Shown here piece after piece: positions 12,036 to 25,811 of a stretch of DNA of 64,000 bases (positions are counted from its first letter, which is position 1; each line of letters opens with the position of its first letter). Both the position numbers and the translations under genes were made by a program. The notes below the pieces were generated by a model. The model was not told the DNA's origin and made no database searches. It saw only the letters and a program-made list of their open reading frames with translations. Location of the stretch: positions 32,538,901 to 32,602,900 of the forward strand of contig CM049317.1 in NCBI GenBank assembly GCA_026874595.1, written 5' to 3'. Source of the DNA: Sipunculus nudus. Lineage: Eukaryota > Annelida > Sipuncula > Golfingiida > Sipunculidae.

Positions 12036-12546
12036 GATTTACTCGGTAAATCTTCAACCTAACTTCACCGTCTCAGTATATAATTGTTTGTCACCATTTG
12101 TCTGTTACTCTTACTGCTTGTGTGACCCACTCGTCACTATTCTTCTTGCGTTTCAAATTAATTTGCTTGATTGGGGCAAAGATAATATTACACATGTAGT
12201 GTTCTGTTTCCACAAATCTCATTTACCCAGCGAGAAAAGTAACAGTGAGATCACATTCTGACAAATAGGTTGACTGGAATTAGAGCCACTGAAAATATAA
12301 TTTATGGGCTTAAATAGTAATATCATATACAAAGAACTGTGGTACAATATAAAATTATCCAAGTAAGCAGGTATTCGGAATCAGTTTATAGTAACCTAGC
12401 AGCTGCCTCAACAAGTGGCGCTGTAAGTGCCTTTGCTGTGCCGATGAAAACAAGACCACCTTCACGGGTTACTGTATGATATGGTATGAATTTTAGCACT
12501 GACGACAACGTCACCTGAGGTGCAACCCCGTCTCAAATTTCCCAAT

Positions 12547-12547
<1 letters not shown>

Positions 12548-12605
<58 letters not shown>

Positions 12606-12656
12606 TATAAATATTTATATATATATGTATATATATATACATATATATGTATACAT

Positions 12657-12732
<76 letters not shown>
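12548..12732. repeat. (TA)n microsatellite, long and interrupted
   Basis: About 185 bases of TA repeats with short interruptions, including ATGTATAC-like inverted pieces. Confidence 0.95.
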
Positions 12733-12737
<5 letters not shown>

Positions 12738-15686
12738 TGGGCCTCCCTTATCCTAGCATCGTGCGTGATGATAAATTTGGATTTATAATATGGAGCTCTT
12801 AACTATTATCTTTTCCGGCTGGCTGTAGGGATAAGATTTAAGAATGACAAGAATAAAATACTTATAGAAAGACCACTATTCATGTTTAAGAAATTCCAAC
12901 AGCAGTATCAATCGTACTCAACTCCTTTAATTCCAATTTTACAAATGTATTAACAGCTTTCGGTGATATTTTTTCCCTTTTTGTTTAGTAATTATAATGT
13001 TCAGAAAAAGCTACAATTTCACGGAACAGACCTGATCCTAGCTTGGTTTTATTTGAAAAAAGTAATACCTAGCCTCAATGCTAAATTACTAGAGCCAAAT
13101 GGCATCATCATCAAACTTCGCTTGTTTTCTCTTTGAATATTTTAAATAAACGTTTTGTTTGTATGTCGTACAAGAGGGTGTCCTTAAGAAAAGAGAACTA
13201 GACCTTTTACCTAAAGAAGAATGGAAAGGTACTGTCTATGATTCGGCGCACGTCATCTCTGTATTTAGAAATACATTGAATCAAAATGCGTAAAGTTTAT
13301 ACTTTGATATGTTAGAGTATATAATATATGGATTAAGTGAGTACCATCGCATATGATATCTTATGTCATGAATGCACTGGGTGTACTCTAATTACGTGTG
13401 CTGCTCTTTGCGTGCTGAAAGGTTCCATGTGCATACATGGAAGTTTATATTCCCTGATCTAGATTAATATTAAGTAGTAACAAGACACCCATATAGACAG
13501 GAACCGTTATCATTTTCATCAGGACAGCAATACGTTTCATGTTTATCTGATGAGAAAGAGTATATGAAAGCTAGGGGTAGGACTGGCGTAGAAACTTGTT
13601 TTTGAAAATATAAACCGTTATGGTGTGACCTGAGGTTAGATTCGGAGCTCTTTTCTGTATTAATTTATGTAACCTCTTCTTTGTATTAAACTTATATTTT
13701 TCTGTTTCCGAGATGTTTTGTAAATTATTCCGGTCATAGATATCGGCAGTGTGTAGAAATGCTCTGCATCACATCCATGCTATCGCCAAAGACAAAAAAA
13801 TGCCCGTATGGCACGCGCATATTGCTGATGGAGGTATGTATAGAATTACAAGGTTCCTTATTCGGAACCTTGCACGTTTTTGTTTAATAAGTAAAGCGAA
13901 CTCTATAGACGTTGCTGGATAGCAGCATAGGTATAGATCGCGTCTTGGGTCAAAACAAATCAGTCTACTATGTAAAGTAACTGGGGGCTAAGCGGGACCA
14001 GCTGTGTGAGGGGATTACTTAGACTCCGAGGTTTACCTGTCCCAAAACACCTTGCCAAGGGTCGGAGCATGGGTGGAGCTAGCGGTATATATACCATACC
14101 AGCAGAACTGACATCGCTTGTAGTGGTATCGGTATCCATACACTTCGATATCGAAACAACAAAGTTAGAACTAAATTTAAAACTAACAGCTTCTCACCTT
14201 TTATTTGGATGATGTCAGCATAAAAAATGCTTTAGTCTATTTGATTGGTATATCCAGAAATGGTTTATATAATAATTAGTTGGCTCAAATGTATTAATTT
14301 TTTTATATGTGGGTCTTTATCTACCTGAGTACTCAGCAACAGCCGGTCTTCTGTTCAAACATGGCTGCTTGATTTACATCTGCTATCACTGCTACTAGGG
14401 GTGCGTTTGTGCTATACAAATTAGACTCTTACTCTTCCCCTATACTTTCAAGCTTGAGACTTGGGATGGTAATTTTTTTGTTCCGGGATATAAAAGCGGA
14501 GGAAGCGTGTGATACTGGCCTGTCACGTAGCCCGAGACCGGAATGCAGCTTTGCGGATGTAAATATACTTACTTAATCTAGCATTAACAAGTGCAGGCAT
14601 TTTCCTCCAAAAAAAACTATTTAAAAACACCTGGGCCCGAGTGTTGCCTCTCATCAAAGGTCTGTTGGGTAGAGGGTTCATGCATCCAGTAAAGTATCCC
14701 TGCATCAGGGTAATTGGCTTTAAGTACATTGAATAAAATTGAATATATAACTGCATAACTGGCCTCATTATTGGTGTCCTTAAAATCACGTCCCGTAACC
14801 AAGGCCACACCAGAAAATAACTTATTCGACGGACTCGAAATATTGGTCGAACGTTTACAGTTAAAGGCAAATACGTCTTACCAGCTCGCAGGAAAAATAA
14901 GATGTGTGACAATTCTCGATTTAATGCAAATATGGACAAGACAATGGTTATTTATATTCAGTGTTACTTGTATAAAAGCATGACTGCATGATAAATGCAC
15001 GCGTAATGGTTTCTTTGAAGAGACTGAGGTAAAGGCACTACTTATTTGCCAAATACTGGTCCGTGAACAATAAGAGAGGCGATATCACTGAACATTATTT
15101 TTGTCTGGCCTAATGGCAAGTGATGGAAACCCTCGGGGTACATGCAGATATGTTGTAAATTTCAGTGTCACAGCTGGTTCATGACGTCACCGACCTCCCT
15201 CTGTGCAGAAGAATGTAGTCACTTTCAGGTAAAGTATGGCCGAACTTTGCGTCCAGGGCCCTGAACTGTAGTCATTCGAGATTCCAAATTTGCCAATGTC
15301 ATACTTCGCTCAGATTAAAATTCAGATTGCGTATAAATGTATTTAATTCATTCAATATAACGTGAGCAGTAGGCATGGACTCTACCTGTGGATTCCTTTT
15401 GTGGTGTCTAGCTATTTATAACATTGTTTAAAACACAGGAACATAAAATGTCAATATCGATTTATATGTCCCTTCGATTGTTCTAAATAGAAAGAGTTTC
15501 ACTTATATATTTTAAGTTGGTTAAGGACAAATGTGGTTTATCTAAAACCTTTCATTTATCTCAGCTTTAGTTGCATGAAGAAAAGCGAAGGACAAAATCT
15601 ATCTGTATTCCACCCTGCAGTGTCCCACTTACTTTAGGCTTGGCTTTTTTTCTACATTTAAGACTTTAATCTCACTCTAAACAGGA
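12733..15686. other. unassigned sequence
   Basis: No firm feature. The 14617-14865 minus-strand frame has protein-like composition but no assignable domain. GGTTCCTTA/TTCGGAACC near 13850-13872 is a short inverted repeat. Confidence 0.35.
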
Positions 15687-17616
15687 CCTAGTTGTACTCT
15701 GGTGTCTACTGTCTCGCTGTCTTTCTTTGTTCTCTCTCTCTCTCTCTCTTTCCCCACCCCCCGGTCGTTTACACCTGTTTGTCACGTGACTGAGGGTGTT
15801 CAGTAGGCCAACAACATGTATTTAAACAGGGGTTACTGGATATTTCATTGACCCGTGGATAGAATAAGCCAGGTGACAACTCTTATTACTTTAATATAAC
15901 TTGTCAAGAGTTGATGGAGAGCTAAAAGCTACACGTGCTGTCCTCAGACATTCTGTATTAACGCTTAATCATCCAGGAAAATATCAGCTCCCATCAGGAG
16001 CTTCAGATGCTGTGACAGTGATGGTGTCAGATAAAGCAAGACAGTGCCGCCGTGCTTTGACAGAAATATGTCTCAATGACAGTGCTGGTTTTCCTTTATC
16101 ATGGGCTGCTGATGCAGACATTTACCTATATGACAGTCGGAGCGCCTGGATCTAGTTCTTATCATACTTAAAAGATGGATGGACGGGTACAAGTATTCAA
16201 TTAAACAGTATAATTCAGGCCGCTTGGTTTAATCAGTACAAGCTATTCAGTCGATACTTAAATGTCTCAACAACCATTTACCATCCTGCAAACACTATTT
16301 TACGTTATCATGATTGAGAATGGGTGTTTTACATGGCACGTTCTACTATCATTAGCTGCTACCAATGTGAATGGCGATAATTAAATGAAAGAAGGTCACA
16401 GTGAAGCTCAAGAGATGCTAAGCATACTAGGAATCATGTCAGTATATATAATACAGGATCGAATAATGCCTAGGAGTAGGGAGATATGACCGATGGTTTT
16501 CGATTACTGATCAGTGATGCCGAAACACATGACGGCACCCTCGGACATGTTTATGTTTTACCGTAATGGGTTGTACGGTCGAGACCGCGTTTTACCAGCC
16601 CGTAGCGCTTCTTTAAGTGTCTGTTTTACTGTTACTTTTGCACTAAACTGTGGCTTAACTATAAATCATTTTAATTTCCTACATGTAGGAGTCAAGACGT
16701 GAAATTTAATACAATAAACACGTGGGGCACGAATACACCAAACATACAGGAATCCAGAAAACAGAAATTGATATAAAATTATATCGAACAACAGAAACAA
16801 ATACAGTGAAACCTCGTTGTGTCGAACTCGCTTAAGTCGAATACCCCGCTTATGTCGAAGTTACAGACTCGATACTCCGGACAACTCTAGTTGAATTATT
16901 ACCAAATAAAACCCGGTTGTGTCGAACCTCGGATGTGTCGAAGTTTTCTGAGGGTCCCTTCGACTTCGACACAACGAGGTTTCACTGTATATGATAACCT
17001 CTGTCAAAGGGGACATGTTTCCAACTGTGTTTGTTTGTCTTGGCGATTCTCGTGTAACTGTGTAAAAAAAATGAACATGGGTAAGGGAATATTGGTCATC
17101 TGATTTTGATTTACCATGGGTTGTTTCTTTGTACAATTATAAAAACGATAACTGTGACGTTATTTGAATTTTTGTGGAGTCGCATATTTACAACTTGAAA
17201 TTGTATAATAGTCAGTCCGATATAAGATAATAAGGTTCAACGATACAATATATTTTCCTAAAATAACGGTACCTGACCTTAACCCCTGTATAATCAAACA
17301 TGAGAATATACCCAAATCGTTATAAATCAAGCATGCTATTCGAACATACTTGAAGCAGTTTTTTTTTAGCTCAGCTGACTGAAAGTCATCTAACCCATAA
17401 CCTCTGTTACCCATAACATCTGAGCTAAGGGACTCCGAAGGACCCCCCCCCCCCCCAGAATAATGGAAAAGTTGATGCAAAAGCTCAAGTTATCTGAACA
17501 ACTGTTGCATTGATCATCATGATTCGTTGCATGGATATTGAACATGGAATGTTTCATCAGTTTCTGCAATCCGGTGACGCCACCTGTTTTTTTTTTTTAT
17601 TTTTACCTTTTTTTTA
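15687..17616 (+). repeat. tandem segmental duplication, unit 1 (about 1.93 kb)
   Basis: Starts CCTAGTTGTACTCTGGTGTC, as does the unit at 17617. The two units match almost base for base along their length, with differences mainly in microsatellite and homopolymer lengths (spacing 1930 at the start, 1925 further in). Each holds a short (CT)n run, an 84-codon open frame, a pogo-like MITE and a part of an older degenerate repeat at its right end. Confidence 0.92.
16804..16987. mobile_element. pogo/Tigger-like MITE, 184 bp (copy in unit 1)
   Basis: Inverted ends CAGTGAAACCTCGTTGTG and its complement CACAACGAGGTTTCACTG are flanked by TA on both sides, the target duplication of the Tc1/mariner/pogo superfamily. 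The interior is non-coding and rich in GTCGAA words. Confidence 0.88.
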
Positions 17617-19535
17617 CCTAGTTGTACTCTGGTGTCTACTGTCTCGCTGTCTTTCTTTGTTCTCTCTCTCTCTCTATTCCCACCCCCCGGTCGTTTACAC
17701 CTGTTTGTCACGTGACTGAGGGTGTTCAGTAGGCCAACAACATGTATTTAACAGGGGTTCCTGGATATTTCATTGACCCGTGGATAGAATAAGCCAGGTG
17801 ACAACTCTTATTACTTTAATATAACTTGTCAAGAGTTGACGGAGAGCTAAAAGCTACACGTGCTGCCCTCAGACATTCTGTATTAACGCTTAATCATCCA
17901 GGAAAATATCAGCTCCCATCAGGAGCTTCAGATGCTGTGACAGTGATGGTGTCAGATAAAGCAAGACAGTGCCGCCGTGCTTTGACAGAAATATGTCTCA
18001 ATGACAGTGCTGGTTTTCCTTTATCATGGACTGCTGATGCAGACATTTACCTATATGACAGTCGGAGCGCCTGGAGCTAGTTCTTATCAGACTTAAAAGA
18101 TAGATGGACGGGTACAAGTATTCAATTAAACAGTATAATTCAGGCCGCTTGGTTTAATCAGTACAAGCTATTCAGTCGATACTTAAATGTCTCAACAACC
18201 ATTTACCATCCTGCAAACACTATTTTACGTTATCATGATTGAGAATGGGTGTTTTACATGGCACGTTCTACTATCATTAGCTGCTACCAATGTGAATGGC
18301 GATAATTAAATGAAAGAAGGTCACAGTGAAGCTCAAGAGATGCTAAGCATACTAGGAATCATGTCAGTATATATAATACAGGATCGAATAATGCCTAGGA
18401 GTAGGGAGATATGACCGATGGTTTTCGATTACTGATCAGTGATGCCGAAACACATGACGGCACCCTCGGACATGTTTATGTTTTACCGTAATGGGTTGTA
18501 CGGTCGAGACCGCGTTTTACCAGCCCGTAGCGCTTCTTTAAGTGTCTGTTTTACTGTTACTTTTGCACTAAACTGTGGCTTAACTATAAATCATTTTAAT
18601 TTCCTACATGTAGGAGTCAAGACGTGAAATTTAATACAATAAACACGTGGGGCACGAATACACCAAACATACAGGAATCTAGAAAACAGAAATTGATATA
18701 AAATTATATCGAACAACAGAAACAAATACAGTGAAACCTCGCTTAAGTCGAATACCCCGCTTATGTCGAAGTTACAGACTCGATATTCCGGACAACTCTA
18801 GTTGAATTATTACCAAATAAAACCCGGTTGTGTCGAACCTCGGATGTGTCGAAGTTTTTTGAGGGTCCCTTCGACTTCGACACAACGAGGTTTCACTGTA
18901 TATGATAACCTCTGTCAAAGGGGACATGTTTCCAACTGTGTATGTTTGTCTTGGCGATTCTCGTGTAACTGTGTAAAAAAATGAACATGGGTAAGGGAAT
19001 ATTGGTCATCTGATTTTGATTTACCATGGGTTGTTTCTTTGTACAATTATAAAAACGATAACTGTGACGTTATTTGAATTTTTGTGGAGTCGCATATTTA
19101 CAACTTGAAATTGTATAATAGTCAGTCCGATATAAGATAATAAGGTTCAATGATACAATATATTTTCCTAAAATAACGGCACCTGACCTTAACCCCTGTA
19201 TAATTAAACATGAGAATATACCAAAATCGTTATAAATCAAGCATGCTATTCGAACATACTTGAAGCAGTTTTTTTTAGCTCAGCTGACTGAAAGTCATCT
19301 AACCCATAACCTCTGTTACCCATAACATCTGAGCTAAGGGACTCCGAAGGACTCCCCCCCCCCGAATAATGGAAAAGTTGATGCAAAAGCTCAAGTATCT
19401 GAACAACTGTTGCATTGATCATCATGATTCGTTGCATGGATATTGAACATGGAATGTTTCATCAGTTTATGCAATCCGGTGGCGCCACCTGTTTTTTTTT
19501 ATTTTTACCAATTTTTTTCTAATAATCTGACCTTT
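17617..19535 (+). repeat. tandem segmental duplication, unit 2
   Basis: Second copy of 15687-17616 in direct orientation. The 84-codon frame at 17826-18080 differs from its partner at 15901-16155 by one silent and three amino-acid changes, which gives no sign of purifying selection. The right border lies in T-rich sequence near 19500-19535. Confidence 0.92.
18729..18898. mobile_element. pogo/Tigger-like MITE, 170 bp (copy in unit 2)
   Basis: Same element at the same place in the second duplication unit, flanked by TA. Its left inverted repeat has lost 14 bases relative to the first copy, so the insertion predates the duplication and the deletion follows it. Confidence 0.88.
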
Positions 19536-20035
19536 TAAGGTCAGAGACCTTTTAAGATAGGGTCATCTGTTAGCAGGGCACAAATCGTAACGACTGGATC
19601 TAGAATCTTCTTTGTTGATATGCAGGGAGGCCCATAAAATGTCTCCTTGGAAATATTAAATTAGGTCTCTACCTATAAACTCTGAGCTATGGGGCTCCAA
19701 AGTACCCCCCAGAAAAATGGAAAATTTGAAAAAAAGCTCAAGTATCTGAACAACTATTGCATTGACCACTATGATTCTTTGCATGCATAATCATCAAGGA
19801 CCGTTTCATCAGTTCCTGCAGACTGGTAGTGCCACCTGGAAATTTTCTAATTTGTATGCAAATTTTCTCTATTTTGAGACCTACAAAGACGCAGTGGTCT
19901 GTTAACAGGGTACAAATCGTAACCATTCAATCTAGGATCTTCTTTTCTGAAATGCAGAGACCTCCAAGAAAAATCTCCTTGGAAACCTGAAATTAGGTCT
20001 CTGTTACCCATATCCTCTGAGCTATGCTTAACCTA
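19536..20035. repeat. degenerate repeat of about 300-bp units
   Basis: Words such as CTCTGAGCTA, CTCAAGTATCTGAACAACT, TTTCATCAGTT and GTACAAATCGTAAC recur at about 300-bp spacing here and also at 17390-17590 and 19290-19500, inside the duplication units. This is an older tandem repeat in which the 1.93-kb units sit. Confidence 0.7.
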
Positions 20036-20412
20036 AATGGGTATACCACCTACAACATTTGGCATTGATATCATTCATTTTGTGAATGTTTTCCTAGTCA
20101 GCTGAGCGTCATGACCCCTGGGTCATTTTTAACAGTATGGGTGGGTAGAGAGTGAACATTTTTATCCTTGGAACGCTACTGGCATGGAAGGCTGTCATTT
20201 CTTTATTATAAACAACATGATAGTCAGAGAGGGCATTCAACCGCCAGAGCATAGATTTAAGGGGTGTTCTTAAACATTTACTCCACTTCATGCCTTTGAG
20301 CACACGCCCCCCCCCCCCCCCTTTCAAATTATGATAAGAGCTAATGGCCGAGTGCTCTAAATAAAAATAAAATAACATCAACCGTCCGACAACAGCATAC
20401 TTCTGATGAGTG

Positions 20413-20414
<2 letters not shown>

Positions 20415-20464
<50 letters not shown>
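20415..20464. repeat. (TA)n microsatellite
   Basis: Perfect TA run followed by a short GTGTGTGT run. Confidence 0.95.
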
Positions 20465-20470
<6 letters not shown>

Positions 20471-21415
20471 GTGTGTGTGATGTATTAAATATATCTTATG
20501 GTTTTTCATGTATTATGGGAACTTTAAATTCATATATGCAAAAATTGTAGAAAACCGACTTATATTTAGAACAATATTGAAACACACATGCATGTCGAAC
20601 ATATTGATACAAACCACATTGTGTCACTAAATATTAAAACATAAACTCTCCAACAATGATTTAAAACAAACTCTGTCCCAGAAGACGATGGGTCCTTGAG
20701 GGTGGTGGCTATGGGGTGTAATCGACATCACTGATCCAAGAAAACAAATTCCTGGGTCGGCAAAACCAGATGTGACACTGAAACTTACAACGTGTGACTT
20801 GTTCGTTTCAGGTGCCCTGGAGCACCTGGTGACCACATCTATGTCTTTTTTTCAGATATCCTGAATGTAAACTTTAATTAGTCAAGAATCACAAAGGTTT
20901 CATTATAAACACCATCAAATTAAATATATCTTTGTGCCTGCACATATGACTTTCGTATTTTTTTAGCTAATTTATTATTTGTTTTTAATGCATGTTAAAG
21001 CATTTTACTGGTATTTAGCGGGTTTGGAGGGAGAAAGATAATTATCCATTCAGTGAAAATTTAACAAGCACATCGGAACAGAAAAAGGTGAACATGGCAA
21101 TTTAAAGTTTCGAGGTAAACCATCCTAACCGGAATCGATTAGTTTAACTGCATACATAATGCGGTTGTTGAAAGTAAAATGTTGACTCTCACTTGCCATG
21201 CATGGCCTTTGACATTATGTTTCACAACCCTAAATCGAATTTTAGATGAACGTGTTTATTAATATGGTTTAACGCATAGAATGACATAAATATTTATGTA
21301 TGGTTGAAGCACAAATGCTCGGTAATTAAAACCACATTTATGATTGCTGAGCTAATAGGCGAGTTCATATCTGCACTAAGCATTTGCAAAATAACCATAA
21401 TAGTACTTCAGCCAG
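20465..21415. other. unassigned sequence
   Basis: Nothing recognised. The frame at 20627-20836 minus has no motif. Confidence 0.4.
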
Positions 21416-21515
21416 ACCCCAAAATTTGGATCATCGGTACCATTTTGGTGAAAAATTTTCACCATGTGTGCTTGATAGGTATACATGTGTAGGTAATAAA
21501 AATGCCTGATAGCAG

Positions 21516-22053
21516 TTAGACTGGTACCCCGCTCTATTATGGCACCGCTGCTCTAGGCCATTCATAGAGACGGGCGTACAACGCCATCTTATGTACTCCT
21601 GGCAGACTGGTTCCAACTCCAGAATGTATTATATATGATAAAAATAAGCATTTCGTTTGCTCAAAGAAGTTGCCAAAAATTGGCTGTACATTTTGCGTGA
21701 CAGTAATGATTAGATAAATAGATATTGATTGTAAATCAATGCCACGTGCAGTGAAATATCAAAGATTCAGTATATCTTATTATCTATACATACATCATTC
21801 AATTTTTGTGCAACAACCCTTTTTTAAATATTTAAAAACTAGAAATAACCAAAGAAAGTCATTTATAGGAAATCTTCACAGATAATCATCCAGCATCGCG
21901 TGAACGTCCATGACAATCGGTATGAGCGTGCATACTGGGGTTGGAACCAGTCTACATGTAAGTCAGGAGTTGCAACTGGGAGTACTTAAGATGGCGTTGT
22001 ACGCCTGTCTCTATGCTTGGCTGAGGGCCTTAATAGAGCAGGGTACCAGCCTA
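21516..22053. mobile_element. 538-bp inverted-repeat transposon with 8-bp target duplication
   Basis: Starts TTAGACTGGTACCCCGCTC and ends with the complement of TAGGCTGGTACCCTGCTC. The inverted arms run over about 110 bases and share CATAGAGAC-GGCGTACAACG. GATAGCAG flanks it at 21508-21515 and 22054-22061. A related sequence at 25812-25860 (opposite strand) runs through this point uninterrupted, with a single GATAGCAG. The interior has no transposase. An 8-bp duplication suggests a hAT-like or similar superfamily; the superfamily is inference. Confidence 0.85.
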
Positions 22054-22456
22054 GATAGCAGTATGAAAGTGGTAGCTTTCAGTGAATAAATGGATGTTTT
22101 ATGTCGGATGACGTATATTTTTTTTTTCATTTGATGGACACCGACTTCAGAGTGGTTATAAGCTCCATACAACTTAATATGCAAAATATATCCAGTCAAA
22201 TTTGGTCTCAAATGATAGCTGAAACCATACGCTTCAGTATGACATGATATTTATGACCACTGGGTGTATCCTGTTTAAGTTATATATTCTTATAGTTACA
22301 CTTACCCCTAGGAAAAACGACAGCGATGTGGTTATACAAATTTACTTCATATACAACTTTATATGCCAAACTTATATCAAGCAAAATAATCTTTTCAGTG
22401 ATGTATCATTTATGATCAATAGGTGTATGCACCCACAGTTATACTTTCTTATGCCC

Positions 22457-22690
22457 TCACAAGGGCAGATACAGGATTTAAGGAAGGAGGGGTCAACGCC
22501 ATGACTAATGACAAAATCTATAATAAAAAGTCCTAAATTCCGGAAAAGAGGGAGGGGGGGGGGGGATGTTCCAGGACACAAAACTTAGTCTGAAAACCTT
22601 AGGAAAAAATTGTTGCGACTGGAAAAGGGGGTCCGGAGCTCCTGGACAACCCCCCCCCCCCCCCCCCATCCCTCTTCTGCCTCACCCTTG
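22457..22690. mobile_element. dispersed repeat, related to 546-770
   Basis: Contains AGGGCAGATACAGGATTTAA, matching the complement of the right end of the 546-770 element, and G- and C-rich homopolymers (G run near 22554-22565, C run near 22651-22667). Ends are not defined. Confidence 0.45.
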
Positions 22691-25688
22691 AGAAAAATAC
22701 TCCATATATAGAATACGTCAACACATATAACATTTTGTCAGTAACCGAATACAGCAGGAACTGCAGCAACTGTCAGCTCTAATTTCTGTGGTATTATTTA
22801 TCATGGGTCTGGTATTTTGTTTGTAAACTATAGGTTGTCCTAACTTGTGCAAGCCAAAAAATACAACTCCTTTCATTCCATGCTTATTCATTGGGCATGA
22901 TCAAAAGAGACTAAATAAGTATGAGGTGTACTGAATTATTATAAGATTTGTCTTTACTTTATTTTAACTTTTCTGATCACATGTGTTTGTATTCATAATG
23001 TTTTGACCAGTACCCAGCATATTGATCCCATGACTGGTATGTCAGTGTTAGTTGTAAGTATCGCCATTTATGCTGACTTGAGTGAAATGATCTATTTCAG
23101 TTCTTCCTACTCAATCAGGAAATAAAATAATTGCTTATATGTGAGGGATAGTGTTACCTTAGCGTAGTTAAACTTACATTCGCTTATTGTTGTATTTGAT
23201 ATTTGATTTACCTACAATTTGTAATGTGCTTTACCAAACATTGATAACGTGACTTTTATGAGTATATAAACTACAGTTGGCACCATTTATGTTTACCTAT
23301 GTTCTGCGAGCAGAGAAGGTACATTACCAGTTTTTTTCTTAATGGTAAGAAAATTTAATCCTTATGTAGCTTACCCATTATGGTGGACTCTAGCTGAAAT
23401 GGTATTTCTTAGTTGCACTCTCTATTGTTACATATTTATTCGCGATTATGAACAATGCAAAACGATAATGTAAGACTTTAATGTTTCTTTTTGTGAATGA
23501 CAGACTGCAATTATCAGTGTGATATGTATCAAGGCGCAACTCGTAATCGCTAGACCTGGGATGTTTGACGTTGTGTATACAGGTTCTCTTAAACTCTCCT
23601 TAGTAGATAAGAATAAGATCACTGACAAGTATAGATTCAGCTAAGCATTATGACCAATGGGGCACTTTAGTAAAGTAAAACATTTAAAATCAACAGTAAT
23701 AAGTAATATTCAATGTTAGGTTTAAAAGGTAAATATGCAATATCACTTTTTAAGTTCATAATCATATAAATATGCAATCTCTTTCTGACTTAACATCAAA
23801 TCTGATGAGTTTTATTTTGCATAGTTTGGAAAGTTAACACCAAGTGGAACAAGAGAATCATTTCGTCATTTTTATTTTGGATTGGCACCGAGGCTTTTAT
23901 AAGTCTATCATATCTAATAGTTATTTCAAGCCTAGCTACCTTGCCAAATCAAGTCATGGGAAAGTTGGCAGTTTCGAGGATTTGAAAATAAATCACCAAC
24001 GGAAAGATTAATCAGTTATTATCATGTTTATTATCATTTGTGTTTTTAGTGAAATGTTTAAATAAAAGAAAATAATATGAAAAAAGAAATTTTTAGAATA
24101 GGTATCTCCATTTTGTGATCTTACAGTTACAATTGTATCCTACAAAGCAAGAAGTAATATTCCCTGAAGGGCAGAACCATAAACCCCATTGATATTAAAA
24201 TTGTTCGGCCAGTACAACAGTCAGTGATTAACATGATCTCCCTCTAACCTGGGGAATGACAGGGACACAAATTGCTTTGACCATTTAGTGAAAATTGCAT
24301 TTTAAAGATTAAAACAAAAAAATCTTAAAGGCACTCTATGGTACAAGAACGTAGCCCAAGGCGAACCATGTATGTCTTCCAATCACACTATACTGCCAGG
24401 GTTTTGTTTGAGTCATAATCCCTGAACTCCTGAGTCAAAGTAGGTTAGAATTACATTTGATTTGTTCAACAACTTATTTATTAATTTTGGCTTATCACCA
24501 GCATTTACTAGACTTTGTATTTACATAAAACTGGAACAGGATGAGTCATTGCACTTACTGGCAATATAGCAAACTGGTATATATTAATGTTAAAACTCTG
24601 TTTGCCCCACGGTTCAAATAAACATCTAGTTTCCGTTTCAGAATGTGGTAATTATTTAGAAATCACTATCCTGTCAGAAATTTCAACAGTATAAACAAAG
24701 ACAACTCAGAATGTAAAACTTACAGCTCTGCTTCACAGTCAGTCCTGACACAAAGGCAAACTGCCATATCTATCATTTATTTATTGTGCAACTCATTGAA
24801 GCAAAATGTTCTAGGTACATTTACTGCTCTTGCCTTGATTTTATATGTTAATTTTGTAGGAAATATGTGTATGGAAATATTTCAGCAGACAAAATAGGCC
24901 ACTCTAAGCCAAAGGCTCTTTTAAATTTCGTGAAAGAAAGCGAATCTGGCCAGAAGTGCAGACGTGTTGGCCTAGTTTGTACGATAGCACAAGTGACTTA
25001 CGCACCAATATAACAAAAACCAACAAATAAAGATATACTGCTTAAAATGACTTGTCACCCTTTTGTTTCTTTTTTCAACCGAAGAAATAAAAAAAACATA
25101 TATTCAAACAACTAACCGAATACCTGTGCCTGCATGCATGTCATATGTGACATTCGGCTTGCGACATCTGAGTTTTAGTCTATATATCGGCCCCCATCAG
25201 CAGCAACGAGGAATAATTGTGAGGGTTAACCAATCAGGGTTCGATAACTGCGTGGGTATGCGACAGAAAAGTACTCAAAAACATCAACCAAGCATTAATT
25301 GCTTCTGCGGACAGTTGGAGGCAATCGGACATGTATGGGCTAACTTATAGAACGGAATAACACCTTTCTGTGACCACCTCCAAATCCTCAAATTGTAGTT
25401 GGGTGCCAGACATGTTTTTTTTTCAGCTAAAAGACTTCAGACTTTATTAATCACTTCATTAAAACCAAACTGGTCACGGTTAGTCTTATCAGAAATACAA
25501 CTTGTGTTTTTTTAATAAATTAGCTAAAATTATACAAATTGCTATGATACAGGGTGAGGAAAAGTATTCATATCTTTTGAATTTGGAAAGCTACATACAT
25601 GAATAACACATCAGATGAAAGGTATAAATGTCTACCATCAACTGACATCTAACTTCTTTTAAAACGGGCATTATAAAAATGTTATAAC

Positions 25689-25690
<2 letters not shown>
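22691..25690. other. unassigned AT-rich sequence
   Basis: Three kilobases with no recognisable exon, RNA or repeat. Open frames are short and without motifs. Confidence 0.4.

Positions 25691-25740
<50 letters not shown>
25691..25740. repeat. (TA)n microsatellite
   Basis: TA run of about 24 units. Confidence 0.95.
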
Positions 25741-25744
<4 letters not shown>

Positions 25745-25811
25745 CAGTATATAACGCAAAATTGCAATTTAGATGCATATACATTTCAAAACAGGCTGAT
25801 ATTTTACAGAA

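Noticed and set aside
11507-12049. 180-codon plus-strand frame and 88-codon minus-strand frame
   Set aside because: Translations of CT dinucleotide runs (Leu/Ser and Arg/Glu repeats).
14523-14939. 138-codon minus-strand frame, overlapping another at 14617-14865
   Set aside because: Two overlapping frames both look weakly protein-like, but neither has a domain, start context or convincing splice sites.
15901-16155. 84-codon open frame repeated at 17826-18080, possible gene
   Set aside because: It has no ATG start, a stop just upstream and no splice signals; between the copies there are three amino-acid changes and one silent change, with no sign of selection.
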